This document shows, piece after piece, positions 47,398 through 57,679 of a stretch of DNA of 64,000 bases. Below the pieces are notes generated by a model that ran no database searches, was not told where the DNA came from, and saw nothing but the letters and a program-made list of their open reading frames with translations. The stretch lies in contig CAWFWZ010000016.1 of the NCBI GenBank assembly GCA_963819645.1, positions 248,001 to 312,000 of the forward strand, read 5' to 3'. A program made the translations under genes and the position numbers. Positions within the stretch are counted from its first letter, which is position 1. Each line of letters starts with the position of its first letter. The stretch is from CAVVDY01 sp963819645 (GTDB lineage: Bacteria; Acidobacteriota; Terriglobia; Terriglobales; Acidobacteriaceae).

Positions 47398-47781
47398 ATG
47401 GGCAAAATTCTATTGCGTTGCGCCTTCGGGCTCTCTCTCATTCTGCTTCCGCTGGCGATGTTTGGGCAGAGCGGCTCCGACATGGGCCAGAGCGGCGCAT
47501 CGATGCATGGTCAGGACGTGAGTGCCACCGGATGTCTGCAGAAAGGGCAGGAGAACGGCGGCTACTACTTAACCGACGAGAACGGTAAGACTTGGGAATT
47601 AGCGGGCAGCGGCCTCGCAGCTCATGTCGGTCACAAGGTCACGGTCAGCGGCCATGAGATGCAAGGCTCTAAATCGCACGAAACCAAGGTCGAATCCGCC
47701 GAGAAAGCTGAGGTTGGCACGAATCAGCACGCCGATCTTAAAGTGACGAACGTGAAGATGGTCAGCGAAAGTTGCCAGTAG
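47398..47781 (+). CDS. secreted DUF5818-type protein
   Basis: 127 residues. ATG 47398 follows AAAGGAGG, a strong site. Signal peptide (LLRCAFGLSLILLPLAMFGQ), then VSATGCLQKGQENGGYYLTD and WELAGSGLAAHVGHKVTVSG, the signature of DUF5818 (an OB-like fold common in Acidobacteriota secreted proteins). Ends with DLKVTNVKMVSESC. Function unknown. Confidence 0.82.
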   Translation: MGKILLRCAFGLSLILLPLAMFGQSGSDMGQSGASMHGQDVSATGCLQKGQENGGYYLTDENGKTWELAGSGLAAHVGHKVTVSGHEMQGSKSHETKVESAEKAEVGTNQHADLKVTNVKMVSESCQ

Positions 47782-47930
47782 ACACTGCACAAGCGCCGGT
47801 GTGACCAATCACGAGGCTGCCCCATTCGGCCTGATGTTGGCCGAGTGGGGACCTTTTCAAACGCCGGAGACTCTGCTTCTAGAAGCATGAAATCCCCACC
47901 CCGGCAACTGATGCCGGAATGGGGCACCCA

Positions 47931-48695
47931 TTACCGCTCCCTGAATTTCGACAGCAGGCGCAGCATTTCCAGATACAGCCACACCAGCGTTACCAGAAGC
48001 GCGAAGGCGCTATACCACTCCATATATTTGGGAGCGTTCCAGCGCGCGCCGTTCTCGATCAGATCAAAGTCCAGCACCAGATTCAGCGCAGCCACACCGA
48101 CTACGACCAGGCTGAAGATAATCCCGATCGGCCCGGAGCCGTTCACCGCCGCGAAGCGAAATCCAAAGAACCCGAGCACAAACTGAATCAGGTAGAACAC
48201 CATGATTCCGCCGGTAGCAGCGACAATGCCGAGGCGTAGCTTGTCGGTCACCTTGATCAGTCCCGAGCGATAGGCAATCAGCATGACCACCAGCGTTCCA
48301 AACGTGAGCGCCACTGCCTGAATGGCCAAGCCATGGAAGCGCGTCTCGAACATGGCCGAGACGCCGCCGAGCACCAGCCCCTCCAGCAGCGCGTAGATCG
48401 GCGCCGTGATAGGCGCCCATTGCTTTTTGAAAATTGTCACGAAGGCAACGATCAATCCGCCGATCGCGCCCACCGTTACCAGCGGAGCCATCGAGGCCAT
48501 CGCCTCTTCCATTGAGCTCGCGCCAAAGAAGCGGTTCCACACCCACGCGGCGCTGGCAACACACAGAAGCAACAGGATGCCGGTCTTGTTCACGGCACCC
48601 GAAATCGTCATCCCTTCGCCCAGCGTGCTGACGCCAGTGTTCTGGAAGGCGTCGCCGCTCAGCGCGGGATTCGAAGTTCTCATCAACTGAGGCAT
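47931..48695 (-). CDS. Bax inhibitor-1/YccA-family membrane protein
   Basis: 254 residues, seven hydrophobic helices, e.g. AVNKTGILLLLCVASAAWVW, PLVTVGAIGGLIVAFVTIF and GPIGIIFSLVVVGVAALNLV. The loop LDFDLIENGARWNAPKYMEW with its Asp pair is the family's conserved C-terminal signature. N-terminus MRTSNPALSGDAF is typical of the YccA-like bacterial subgroup. Members modulate membrane protease FtsH or leak calcium; role here not known. Confidence 0.9.
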   Translation of the reverse strand: MPQLMRTSNPALSGDAFQNTGVSTLGEGMTISGAVNKTGILLLLCVASAAWVWNRFFGASSMEEAMASMAPLVTVGAIGGLIVAFVTIFKKQWAPITAPIYALLEGLVLGGVSAMFETRFHGLAIQAVALTFGTLVVMLIAYRSGLIKVTDKLRLGIVAATGGIMVFYLIQFVLGFFGFRFAAVNGSGPIGIIFSLVVVGVAALNLVLDFDLIENGARWNAPKYMEWYSAFALLVTLVWLYLEMLRLLSKFRER

Positions 48696-49023
48696 TTCTT
48701 AAGTCTCTCCTGACTCAACTTATTAGATTGCGACAAAAGTTAGACGATGTATTTTCAACATTGTACCCGCTTGAGAAAAGGCGAGCCGCGGATTGACGCG
48801 GATTACGCGGATCGGAAAAGCCCAATAGCTCAGATCGGTTGCAACGATCCAGCGGCTTTGAAGGGGCGTGGCTTCAGCCGCGCCGCCATAACACACCTCT
48901 ATTATGCGTGTCATCCCGAGCGGAGCGCAGCGGAGTCGAGGGATCCGCAGTTTGTGTCCGAGCCAACACGCCGCCTTCAATCTGAAACCGTGCCCCTTCA
49001 AATCGCTGGATGGTTACAATCTA
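48696..49023. repeat. repeat-rich gap
   Basis: Contains GCGGATTGACGCGGATTACG (about 48788-48815), a worn family A-like unit GGGGCGTGGCTTCAGCCGCG (48861-48885) and a family B unit GTGTCATCCCGAGCGGAGCG ... GAGGGATCCGCAGTTTGTG (48908-48956). No gene seen. Confidence 0.7.
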
Positions 49024-49030
49024 ATGAGCT

Positions 49031-50126
49031 TTGCCTTACCCCGCACCTCAACTCTCGACCGACATCAAGCGTCTCGCGCTTGGCGAGGGCTTCGACCTTG
49101 CAGGCATCGCCGGAGTTGCCGACACGCCCGAGCATCGCTTCTTCCCCGAGTGGCTCAGCGCGGGATACGGCGGCGAGATGCGCTATCTCGAAGCGCGCAA
49201 CCAAGCCGGCGAGCTGAAGCGTGCGTCGCTGGCGAATGCTGCGCCATGGGCGCGTTCCGTCGTGGTCTGCGCGTTGAACTACAACAGCGATGCGCCCTAC
49301 TCGACGCACGCCGGCTCAACCTCGCAGGGCTGGATCTCGCGCTACGCCTGGACCGAACGCGACTACCACGACGCGCTGCTGCAAAGGCTGCGCTCGCTCG
49401 AAGCGAAGCTGGTGGAGTTAGTCGCGCAGCAGGGATACGACAAGCCGCGCACCTGGTGCTACGTCGATACCGGCCCGGTGATCGAGCGCATCTTCGCGCA
49501 ACATGCCGGAATCGGCTGGATCGGCAAGAACACCTGCGTGCTGAATGAGCAGCTGGGCTCGTGGCTCTTCCTCGGAGTGATGCTTACTTCGCTTGAGCTG
49601 ACGCCCGACCTTCCTGCCACCGACCGCTGCGGTTCCTGCACGCGCTGCCTTGACGCCTGCCCCACCAACGCCTTCCCGGCTCCCTACCAGCTCGACGCGA
49701 CGAAGTGCATCTCGTACCTCACCATCGAGAAGCGAGGGGCGATCCCGGAAGAATTGCGCGAAGGAATCGGTCGCCAGGTCTACGGCTGCGACATCTGCCA
49801 GGACGTTTGTCCCTGGAATCGCGAGGCTCCGGTGACCAAAATCGCCGCATTCACCCCCAGAACCCAGCTAGTTAACCCCGATTTGGCGTGGCTTGCCGGA
49901 CTTTCGCTCGAGCAGTTTCGCGAAGCTCTTCCGTGGCTCTCCCATCAAACGCGCGAAGTATGTCGGCCTGCGAAGGAACGTCGCGGTTGCGATGGGCAAC
50001 AGCGGAGAGTCTCGATTCATCCCCGTGCTACAAGGGCTGGCCCAAGACGACGACCCGACTGTGGCCGAGCACGCGCGCTGGGCGCTGGAACGGCTTACTT
50101 CGTCCGAAGAGTCGCCGGGTTCGTAG
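49031..50126 (+). CDS. queG: epoxyqueuosine reductase QueG (one frame change)
   Basis: Last step of queuosine synthesis in tRNA: reduces epoxyqueuosine with cobalamin and two [4Fe-4S] clusters; cytoplasmic. B12 domain first (AGIAGVADTPEHRFFPEWLS, GYGGEMRYL), then ferredoxin-like part with CGSCTRCLDACPTNAF and CDICQDVCPWN. The frame changes near 49930; the continuation FRGSPIKRAKYVGLRRNVAV and a HEAT-like tail (DDDPTVAEHARWALERL) end at 50126. Start: TTG 49031 in frame, or ATG 49024 (MSFALPR) if a further indel exists near the start. About 365 residues. Confidence 0.9.
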
Positions 50127-50138
50127 ATCTCAACAGGT

Positions 50139-50181
50139 GTCATCCCGAGCCCGCCGCGGCGGGAGGGATCTGCAGTTTGCG
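50139..50181. repeat. family B unit
   Basis: TGTCATCCCGAGCCCGCCGC-GGCGGGAGGGATCTGCAGTT. The centre is itself a palindrome (CCCGCC-gc-GGCGGG). Between the convergent queG and ispG genes. Confidence 0.75.
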
Positions 50182-50240
50182 GGCAGCGCCACGGACGGTT
50201 GCCCCACATTCGCCTCGGGCAAATGTGCGAATACGAGCGC

Positions 50241-51488
<1,248 letters not shown>

Positions 51489-51520
51489 ATTGAACTTTAT
51501 CCAGTCTAACATTCAGGCGG

Positions 51521-51694
51521 AAGGTGTCAGGATTCAGGTATCAGGCATCAGGTTTCGGGAAACGGCTATCAGCTGTCAGCCGTCAGCTCTCAGCTGTTAC
51601 AGAGGCTGACCTCGGATGCTTGATGCCTGACACCTGATACCTGATACCTCTGTTCGCGCCCGAGCTGACGGCTGATGGCTGAAAGCTGTGAGCT
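51521..51694. repeat. family C inverted repeats
   Basis: Left part GTGTCAGGATTCAGGTATCA, GGCATCAGG, GGCTATCAGCTGTCAGCCGT and CAGCTCTCAGC; right part in inverse, GATGCCTGACACCTGATACC, GAGCTGACGGCTGATGGCTG and AAAGCTGTGAGC. Lies between divergent ispG and the M48 protease gene. Confidence 0.75.
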
Positions 51695-51785
51695 TTCTTG
51701 CAACACTTTCGTCTACGCAGGGTTGATAATAGACGTGGATGCCGGAGCGCCGCCGCATAGGTGTGCCGCCGCTCCGCAAAGGTAC

Positions 51786-53201
51786 ATGGCAATGTCGTTA
51801 TTTCGCTTCGCTCTGAGTGCGGTTTTGACAGTCGCGCTGTTCGGTATGAATGCGGTCGCGCAATACGGCGGCTCACAGTATCCGAATGGAACGCAGTCTC
51901 CCGCCGGAAGTCAGTATCCCAACGGAACCCAGTATCCGACTTCGCCGGGCACGTCTACTCCTGGCACAGGCAGCGGTCCCGGCACGGCGCCCAGCACTCC
52001 GACAACGGTTCCACAGACCACCGCCCCGCAGAGCAGCGGCAGTTCCAGCACCAGTTCGTCAACTACAACCTCGACTACGAGCAGCGACTCGCCCGGCGAG
52101 TATGCCCCAGAAGTAAAGAACGACAAGCACGCTCCGACCCCATCGACGATGGATAACCTCGATGCCATCGGCAATCGCAATGTCGGTTGCAACAAGGGCG
52201 TGGGCAACTGGTACTCGCTCGACAAGCAGGTCGCGATGGGCCGCGACTTCTCGCAGCAGGTAGAGCACGGCGCCAAGCTGATCAACGATCCGGTGGTGAC
52301 CGAGTACGTCAACCGCATCGGCCAGAACCTGGTACGCAACTCGGACTCGAAGGTCCCGTTCACCATCAAGGTCATTGACACCGACGAAATCAACGCCTTC
52401 GCGCTTCCCGGCGGATTCTTCTACGTCAACTCGGGATTGATTCTCGCCGCCGACAACGAAGCCGAGCTGGCGGGCGTGATGGCGCACGAAATCGCGCACG
52501 TGGCGGCGTGCCACGTGGCTCGCGAACAGACCCGCGGCAACATCGTACAACTGGCAAGCATTCCGCTGATCTTCGTTCCCGGAGGCTGGGCAGTTTATGA
52601 AGGGACGCAGGCGGCGCTGAGCATCGGCGTGCCGCTGACCTTCATGAAGTTCTCGCGCAACTTTGAAAGCGAGGCCGACTTCCTGGGCATGGAATACATG
52701 TACAAGACGGGATACGATCCGCAATCGTTCATCTCGTTCTTCGAAAAGATCGAAGCGCAGGAGAAGAAGAAACCGGGCACGCTGGCCAAAGCTTTCTCTT
52801 CGCATCCGATGACGCCCGACCGCGTAGCGGCTGCGCAGAAAGAAATGGCGACCGTGCTGCCTCCGCGTCCTGAGTATGTGGTCGACACCTCGGAGTTTGA
52901 GCAGGTGAAAACGCGGCTGGCTTCGATCGAGAACAAGCACAAGGTACAGAACGACAAGGGCAACGCTGATCGTCCGACGCTGCGCCGGCAGCAGACCTCG
53001 AACTCGCCAACCGACAGCCCGAACGGTCAGCAACCGGATGACGGTCGTCCGACGCTGAAGCGCAATCCCAGCGACTCAGGTTCGAGCACCCCCAGTCAGA
53101 CGAGTTCGAGCTCAAGTACCTCGACCGACAACTCCGGAACCCAGCCGGATAGCGATCGTCCGACACTGAAGCGCACTCCCAGCGATCCGGGCTCGAACTA
53201 G
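51786..53201 (+). CDS. secreted M48-family metalloprotease
   Basis: 471 residues. Signal peptide (FRFALSAVLTVALFGMNAVA), a Gln/Tyr/Asn/Gly-rich stretch (SQYPNGTQSP repeated), and a Pro/Ser/Thr-rich linker to about residue 110. The peptidase core has KVIDTDEINAFALPGGFFYV, the zinc motif VMAHEIAHVAACHVARE and the downstream Glu in NFESEADFLGMEYM. This is the BepA/LoiP-like branch that handles outer-membrane protein quality. The C-terminal 90 residues hold three copies of RPTLKR-type units (DRPTLRRQ, GRPTLKRNPSD, DRPTLKRTPSD). ATG 51786 follows AAAGG. Confidence 0.9.
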   Translation: MAMSLFRFALSAVLTVALFGMNAVAQYGGSQYPNGTQSPAGSQYPNGTQYPTSPGTSTPGTGSGPGTAPSTPTTVPQTTAPQSSGSSSTSSSTTTSTTSSDSPGEYAPEVKNDKHAPTPSTMDNLDAIGNRNVGCNKGVGNWYSLDKQVAMGRDFSQQVEHGAKLINDPVVTEYVNRIGQNLVRNSDSKVPFTIKVIDTDEINAFALPGGFFYVNSGLILAADNEAELAGVMAHEIAHVAACHVAREQTRGNIVQLASIPLIFVPGGWAVYEGTQAALSIGVPLTFMKFSRNFESEADFLGMEYMYKTGYDPQSFISFFEKIEAQEKKKPGTLAKAFSSHPMTPDRVAAAQKEMATVLPPRPEYVVDTSEFEQVKTRLASIENKHKVQNDKGNADRPTLRRQQTSNSPTDSPNGQQPDDGRPTLKRNPSDSGSSTPSQTSSSSSTSTDNSGTQPDSDRPTLKRTPSDPGSN

Positions 53202-53364
53202 CCGGATCGAGATCGACTTCCCAGTAGCTATCGTTATCGAGAGCTGCAGATGTCGCGTGCTCTGCTTGGAGAGCTGTTCCAAGTACCTGTAAAAGGGGCC
53301 TTCCCGATACATCTCCGCTTCTGTCTGGTGCCATCGGACTATGTACAAGGAGCCTTAAACAAAC

Positions 53365-53556
53365 ATGGACCAGAATAAACAGAACCAGGACAACATGAAT
53401 CCGAACCAGGGAAAGTCACCGCAGCAGAACTGGGACAAGAACGATCCCAAGCAGCAGCAGGGTGGCCAGCAGAACCAGCAAAACCAGCAGGACCAGCAGA
53501 AGAAGAGCCAGCAGCCCGAGCATAACGTTCACGACCAGGAGCGGAAGCGCGCGTAG
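53365..53556 (+). CDS. 63-residue Gln/Asn/Lys-rich disordered protein
   Basis: No fold, signal or membrane helix: the sequence is almost wholly Q, N, K, D, P and G (MDQNKQNQDNMNPNQGKSPQ at the start, QQEHNVHDQERKRA-like end). ATG 53365 is preceded by AAGGAG about 12 bases away. A strong terminator follows at 53596, which supports that the unit is transcribed. Unrecognised; could be a desiccation or chaperone-like hydrophilin (inference). Confidence 0.6.
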   Translation: MDQNKQNQDNMNPNQGKSPQQNWDKNDPKQQQGGQQNQQNQQDQQKKSQQPEHNVHDQERKRA

Positions 53557-53595
53557 CGCCCGGATACTGCTCGCTAGTGTGAAAGTGTAAGCATG

Positions 53596-53629
53596 GGCTC
53601 CAAGGCATAGGCTCCTTGGGGCCTTTTTT
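53596..53629 (+). terminator. intrinsic terminator
   Basis: Stem GGCTCCAAGG (53596-53605) pairs with CCTTGGGGCC (53614-53623), ten pairs with one G-U, eight-base loop, followed at once by TTTTTT (53624-53629). Ends the transcript of the Gln/Asn-rich peptide. Confidence 0.85.
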
Positions 53630-53774
53630 GCCGGGGCTTGCAAATTCCTGTTCGCGAACAATAGCCGCGGTTCCCGGATTGGAATGGTGCGCGACCCGCG
53701 CTATCTTCATTCATTTGACACACCCGCCCTGCCCTTCTAGCGTTAGTGTGCAACTCTCATATCCTGACCTCATC

Positions 53775-54581
53775 GTGCGATTGCGCCCCCAATTCGTCCT
53801 CGTTGCGATATTCCTGTGTAGTGCCTTCTCTATCGGATTAGCTGAGAAGGTCAATGACATTCAGCCGACCGGCTATGTCATCGATCTCGCGAACGTCATT
53901 CAACCGGACGCCAAGGCGAAGATCACCGCCATGGCGACTGAGCTTCAGCAAAAGACTGGCGCGCAGATGGCGGTGGTGACCGTCAACTCTCTGGAGGGCG
54001 AGGATAGAGATCAATACGCGGCCGATCTATACAAGCATCTCGGCGTAGGGCCGAAGAAAAACGATGAAGGCGTGTTGCTGCTGGTAGCTCCTAAGGACCG
54101 CCAGTACAAGATCGAAGTTGGCTACGGACTGGAGCCGGTGATCAACGATGCACGCGCCGGCGACATTGGACGCTCGATGGTGCCGAGTCTGCGCGCCAAC
54201 GACTATAGCGCGGCGATTCTCAGCGCGATGACGCAAATTGCGCAGCTCATTGCCGCCGACAAAGGCGTGCAGCTTACCGGCGTTCCGAACCGTGCACGTG
54301 CGCCGACCCGCGGAACCAATCACATTCCGTGGTGGCTGATATTCCTCGGCATCTTCATCGTGTTTCAGATCATTCGCGCGCTGATTCGCCGCGGCGGCGG
54401 CGGCGGTCCGGGATCGGGATTGCGCAGTCGAGGCTTCGGCGTTCCGCCGGTGGTCTTTTTGCCGGGCGGGTGGGGCGGCGGTGGGGGTTTTGGCGGCAGT
54501 TCGGGAGGATTCGGCGGCGGCGGGTTTGGCGGGTTTGGCGGCGGCATGAGCGGCGGCGGTGGCGCCGGAGGAAGTTGGTAG
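53775..54581 (+). CDS. TPM-domain (YgcG-like) membrane protein
   Basis: About 268 residues. Signal peptide (FVLVAIFLCSAFSIGLAE), then a TPM domain, about residues 30-160: YVIDLANVIQPDAKAKITAM, QQKTGAQMAVVTVNSLEGED, VGPKKNDEGVLLLVAPKDRQ, YKIEVGYGLEPVINDARAGD. One membrane helix (WLIFLGIFIVFQIIRALI) and a long Gly-rich tail (GGGFGGSSGGFGGGGFGGFG). TPM proteins are linked to envelope stress and photosystem repair and usually sit beside lemA, as here after one gene. Start is uncertain: GTG 53775 has no clear ribosome site; GTG 53748 is possible. Confidence 0.85.
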   Translation: MRLRPQFVLVAIFLCSAFSIGLAEKVNDIQPTGYVIDLANVIQPDAKAKITAMATELQQKTGAQMAVVTVNSLEGEDRDQYAADLYKHLGVGPKKNDEGVLLLVAPKDRQYKIEVGYGLEPVINDARAGDIGRSMVPSLRANDYSAAILSAMTQIAQLIAADKGVQLTGVPNRARAPTRGTNHIPWWLIFLGIFIVFQIIRALIRRGGGGGPGSGLRSRGFGVPPVVFLPGGWGGGGGFGGSSGGFGGGGFGGFGGGMSGGGGAGGSW

Positions 54582-54816
54582 GGGATGTGTGATGATTTCG
54601 CATCTGGATGCGATTTTCACGCAAAAAAGCGGCGGGTTCATGGCGGTTTTGGAAGACTTAAACTTGGGATGTATGACTTAAAGTGATGGATCGGCTCAGA
54701 TTCATTCCCTGGGGGAATGGATAAAACGCGCAGTTTTGACCTGCAAAACGCCAGCATAAGGCCATTTTTCGCAGCCGCCGCCACGTTTTTGCCCATGTTT
54801 AACGAGGGACAGGATT

Positions 54817-55557
54817 ATGAAGAAGCCGGAAGACAAGCTCCAGCAGTTGGTGCAACGATTGAAAACTGCCTGCGGCGAGAATCTCGTCTCCGTGGTGCTT
54901 TACGGCTCGGCGGCGCGCGAAGATTTTCACGAACAGTACTCGGATGTGAACCTGTTGCTGGTTATGCAGCAGTTGAATGCGAGTGCGCTGCAAGGCATCG
55001 CGCCGGTCATCACCTGGTGGACGCACGAAGAGAAGCTGCATCCGCCGATGATCATGACGCGTCAGGAATTGCAGGAGTCGGCCGACGTGTTTGCGATTGA
55101 GTTGCTCGACATCAAGATGACTCACCGTACGCTGGCCGGCGAAGACGTGGTGATGTCGATCGACGTTCCGATGAATCTGCATCGCGTAGAAGTGGAGCAT
55201 GAGCTGCGAACGACGTTGTTACGGCTGCGGCAACATCTGCTGCTGGCGCAGGACAAAACTGACGAGTTGCGCGCAGTGTTGGCGAAATCCATCACCAGCG
55301 TGGTGACGCTGCTCCGTCATGCGCTGATCGCGTTGGGTGAAGATACGCCGCACGCCAAACAGAAGGTGCTCGAACAGGCGGGAGAGGTCTTCGGCTTCGA
55401 CGCGCAGCCGCTGCGTTCGATATTAGAGTTGCGCAACGATCCCAACCAGCCGCGAAGCGTGCTGGAGTTGTACCATGCCTATCTGGCGGCGATAGGCCGG
55501 GTCGCGCACGAGCTGGATGTACGGGTTCCAAAGAAGAAGTGGCAGCCGACTTCCTGA
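54817..55557 (+). CDS. nucleotidyltransferase-fold protein
   Basis: 246 residues. The first 65 residues form an MNT-like nucleotidyltransferase fold: SVVLYGSAAREDFHEQYSDV then NLLLVM. The GS pair and first Asp (SDV) are kept, but the second active-site Asp is Asn (DVN), so catalysis is doubtful. Residues about 130-240 are helical (RTTLLRLRQHLLLAQDKTDE, ALIALGEDTPHAKQKVLEQA). ATG 54817 has CAGGA. It lies between the TPM gene and lemA, 17 bases before lemA, so is likely co-expressed. Function unknown. Confidence 0.75.
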   Translation: MKKPEDKLQQLVQRLKTACGENLVSVVLYGSAAREDFHEQYSDVNLLLVMQQLNASALQGIAPVITWWTHEEKLHPPMIMTRQELQESADVFAIELLDIKMTHRTLAGEDVVMSIDVPMNLHRVEVEHELRTTLLRLRQHLLLAQDKTDELRAVLAKSITSVVTLLRHALIALGEDTPHAKQKVLEQAGEVFGFDAQPLRSILELRNDPNQPRSVLELYHAYLAAIGRVAHELDVRVPKKKWQPTS

Positions 55558-55574
55558 CAGGAGAGTGATTCGAA

Positions 55575-56177
55575 ATGAAAGCAGGCCTGATCGTAGTTCT
55601 CATCATCGTTATCCTGCTGGTGTGGTTTGGCAGTATATACATTGGCCATCGCAACCAGATGGTGCGCCTGAAAGAAGCCGTGGACGCGCAGTGGTCGCAG
55701 GTAGACGTGGTGCTGCAACGGCGCGCCGATCTCATTCCCAATTTGGTGGAGACGGTAAAAGGGATTGCCGGCCAGGAACAGAAAGTCTTCGGCGACATAG
55801 CGGCGGCGCGCGCTGCCCTCATCGGCGCCAAGACTCCGGCCGACAAGATCGCCGCCAACGGACAACTCGACGGCGCGCTGGGCCGATTGCTTGTCGTGGT
55901 TGAGAACTATCCGCAACTGCGGTCGAATGAGAACTTCCTGCGCTTGCAGGACGAGTTGGCAGGAACGGAGAACCGCATCGCCATCGAGCGCCGTCGCTAC
56001 AACGAGGCGGTCCAGGCCTATAACACGTATATCGGATTGTTCCCCAACAACATCGTGGCCAGCCTGTCAGGGTTCAAGCGCGACGACGCTTACTTCAAGA
56101 CCGACGAAGGGGCACGTCAGGCTCCCAAGGTGAACTTCGGAACGCCGACGCAGCAGCCGGCGCCGGCGCCGCAGTAA
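55575..56177 (+). CDS. lemA: LemA-family protein
   Basis: 200 residues. One N-terminal membrane helix (AGLIVVLIIVILLVWFGSI) and a helical LemA domain: HRNQMVRLKEAVDAQWSQVD, VVLQRRADLIPNLVETVKGI and YNEAVQAYNTYIGLFPNNIV. The C-terminus is Pro/Gln/Ala-rich. LemA works in the envelope with TPM proteins (established by frequent adjacency). ATG 55575 has AGGAG about 10 bases upstream. Confidence 0.92.
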   Translation: MKAGLIVVLIIVILLVWFGSIYIGHRNQMVRLKEAVDAQWSQVDVVLQRRADLIPNLVETVKGIAGQEQKVFGDIAAARAALIGAKTPADKIAANGQLDGALGRLLVVVENYPQLRSNENFLRLQDELAGTENRIAIERRRYNEAVQAYNTYIGLFPNNIVASLSGFKRDDAYFKTDEGARQAPKVNFGTPTQQPAPAPQ

Positions 56178-56229
56178 GGTGGCCGGGTAAGGAACTATCT
56201 TAGGGTCGGTACTGCCGACCATCGCAATT

Positions 56230-56260
56230 CCCACATTTCCCAAAACAGGGGAAATGTGGG
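56230..56260. repeat. perfect 12-base-pair hairpin behind lemA
   Basis: CCCACATTTCCC (56230-56241), loop AAAACAG, GGGAAATGTGGG (56249-56260). No T-run follows. It lies 53 bases after the lemA stop and may be a 3'-end or mRNA-stabilising structure. Confidence 0.7.
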
Positions 56261-56439
56261 CTACTTGTCGGCGCTGCATTGAGAGTGAAATCTGTTGACA
56301 CAGTAATCCAAGTTGCTGAGCTTCTGTCGTTTCGAAAACCAGCGGTTTTTAGCGCTGACAGTCAAGACTTTGTTCTACCTCAGTGAAGCGTCTGAAGTAA
56401 CATGGAGCCGCCCGAATTTCGCCCTAGTTCAGAGGACCC

Positions 56440-57645
56440 ATGAAACGCAGGCTCCCCGCATCCTTCCTGCTTGCACTGCTTGCATCGCTCAGCCTGGCCG
56501 CGCACGCCCAGACCTTCAGTGTGATTCACACCTTCGCTACCCAAGATGGTCTGATATGGCCAAACGCGGGGATGACGCTCAGAGGCGGCCTTCTCTTTGG
56601 CACCGCGTACGGGGGTGGCAGCGCCGGTAATGGCGGTGTCTACCAGATGAAATATAACGGCTCGACTTGGGTTTTCACTCCAATATCAGATCTTTCCGCA
56701 GGCGGTGCCGAGCCGCTCGCCAGAGTCGTTTTTGGGCCAGACGGCCACCTGTATGGCACAACGTTCAAGGGTCAGAACTTCCAACCAGGCATCGTTTTCA
56801 ACCTCACGCCGCCGCTGTCGATTTGCAAGGCGGCAAAGTGCTACTGGACGGAGGAGTCCCGCCATGTATTCCCCTCGTTTGACGGGGATGGTGAGACGCT
56901 GCGCGATGGCGACCTGATTTGGGACCAGCAGGGGAACATGTATGGCACCACTGCCGGTGGAGGCACGAACGGCATGGGTACCGTCTTCCAGATGCCAAGC
57001 CCCTATTGGGCGGAGGCCCCCATCTACAACTTCTCCGGCCCTGACGGAAATGATCCTGAGGACGGAGTGGTCACAGATAACAATCGCAACTTCTTCGGTA
57101 CAACGTATTTCGGCGGCGCACATAACGACGGCACAGTTTTCAAATTGTGGTATGTCCCGGGGGTCGGATGGCAGGAGCTCGTGCTTTACAGTTTTACGAA
57201 CGGCACGGATGGAGCACACCCGATTGCTGGTGTGATACTGGATAGCTCCGGCAACCTTTATGGCGCAACCTACCAGGGGGGCAGCGCAAACGGCGGAACG
57301 GTATTCGAGCTGACACCGTCAGGCGATACGTACACGTTCAAGCTGCTCTATTCCCTTCCGGCAGCCAACCTCAATAGCGGTCCTTCACAATCACTTTCAA
57401 TGGATGCCTCAGGAAATCTGTATGGCACTACGTACCGCGGCGGGGCATTTCAGATGGGCAGTATCTTCAAACTCGCGAATACGGGCGACACCTGGACCTA
57501 CACGTCGCTGCACGACTTCACCGGCGGCGCTGATGGGGCATTGCCGCAAACCCAGGTGACCATCGACACCGACGGGACTCTCTACGGGACAGCCTACCAA
57601 GGCGGCTCGAACAATTACGGCGTCGTGTGGATGGTCAAGCCATAG
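56440..57645 (+). CDS. secreted GloVer-repeat protein
   Basis: 401 residues. Signal peptide (ASFLLALLASLSLAAHAQ), then about eight copies of the GloVer repeat, e.g. HLYGTTFKGQNFQPGIVFNL, MYGTTAGGGTNGMGTVFQM, FFGTTYFGGAHNDGTVFKL, LYGATYQGGSANGGTVFEL, LYGTTYRGGAFQMGSIFKL, LYGTAYQGGSNNYGVVWMV. Each unit has DG-N-LYGTT-GG-GT-F. These probably build a beta-propeller-like surface; function unknown. Common in Acidobacteriota and Verrucomicrobia. ATG 56440 with AGAGG. Confidence 0.88.
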   Translation: MKRRLPASFLLALLASLSLAAHAQTFSVIHTFATQDGLIWPNAGMTLRGGLLFGTAYGGGSAGNGGVYQMKYNGSTWVFTPISDLSAGGAEPLARVVFGPDGHLYGTTFKGQNFQPGIVFNLTPPLSICKAAKCYWTEESRHVFPSFDGDGETLRDGDLIWDQQGNMYGTTAGGGTNGMGTVFQMPSPYWAEAPIYNFSGPDGNDPEDGVVTDNNRNFFGTTYFGGAHNDGTVFKLWYVPGVGWQELVLYSFTNGTDGAHPIAGVILDSSGNLYGATYQGGSANGGTVFELTPSGDTYTFKLLYSLPAANLNSGPSQSLSMDASGNLYGTTYRGGAFQMGSIFKLANTGDTWTYTSLHDFTGGADGALPQTQVTIDTDGTLYGTAYQGGSNNYGVVWMVKP

Positions 57646-57679
57646 CGGAACTAGTTGGCGTAATATCGCCATTAGACTC

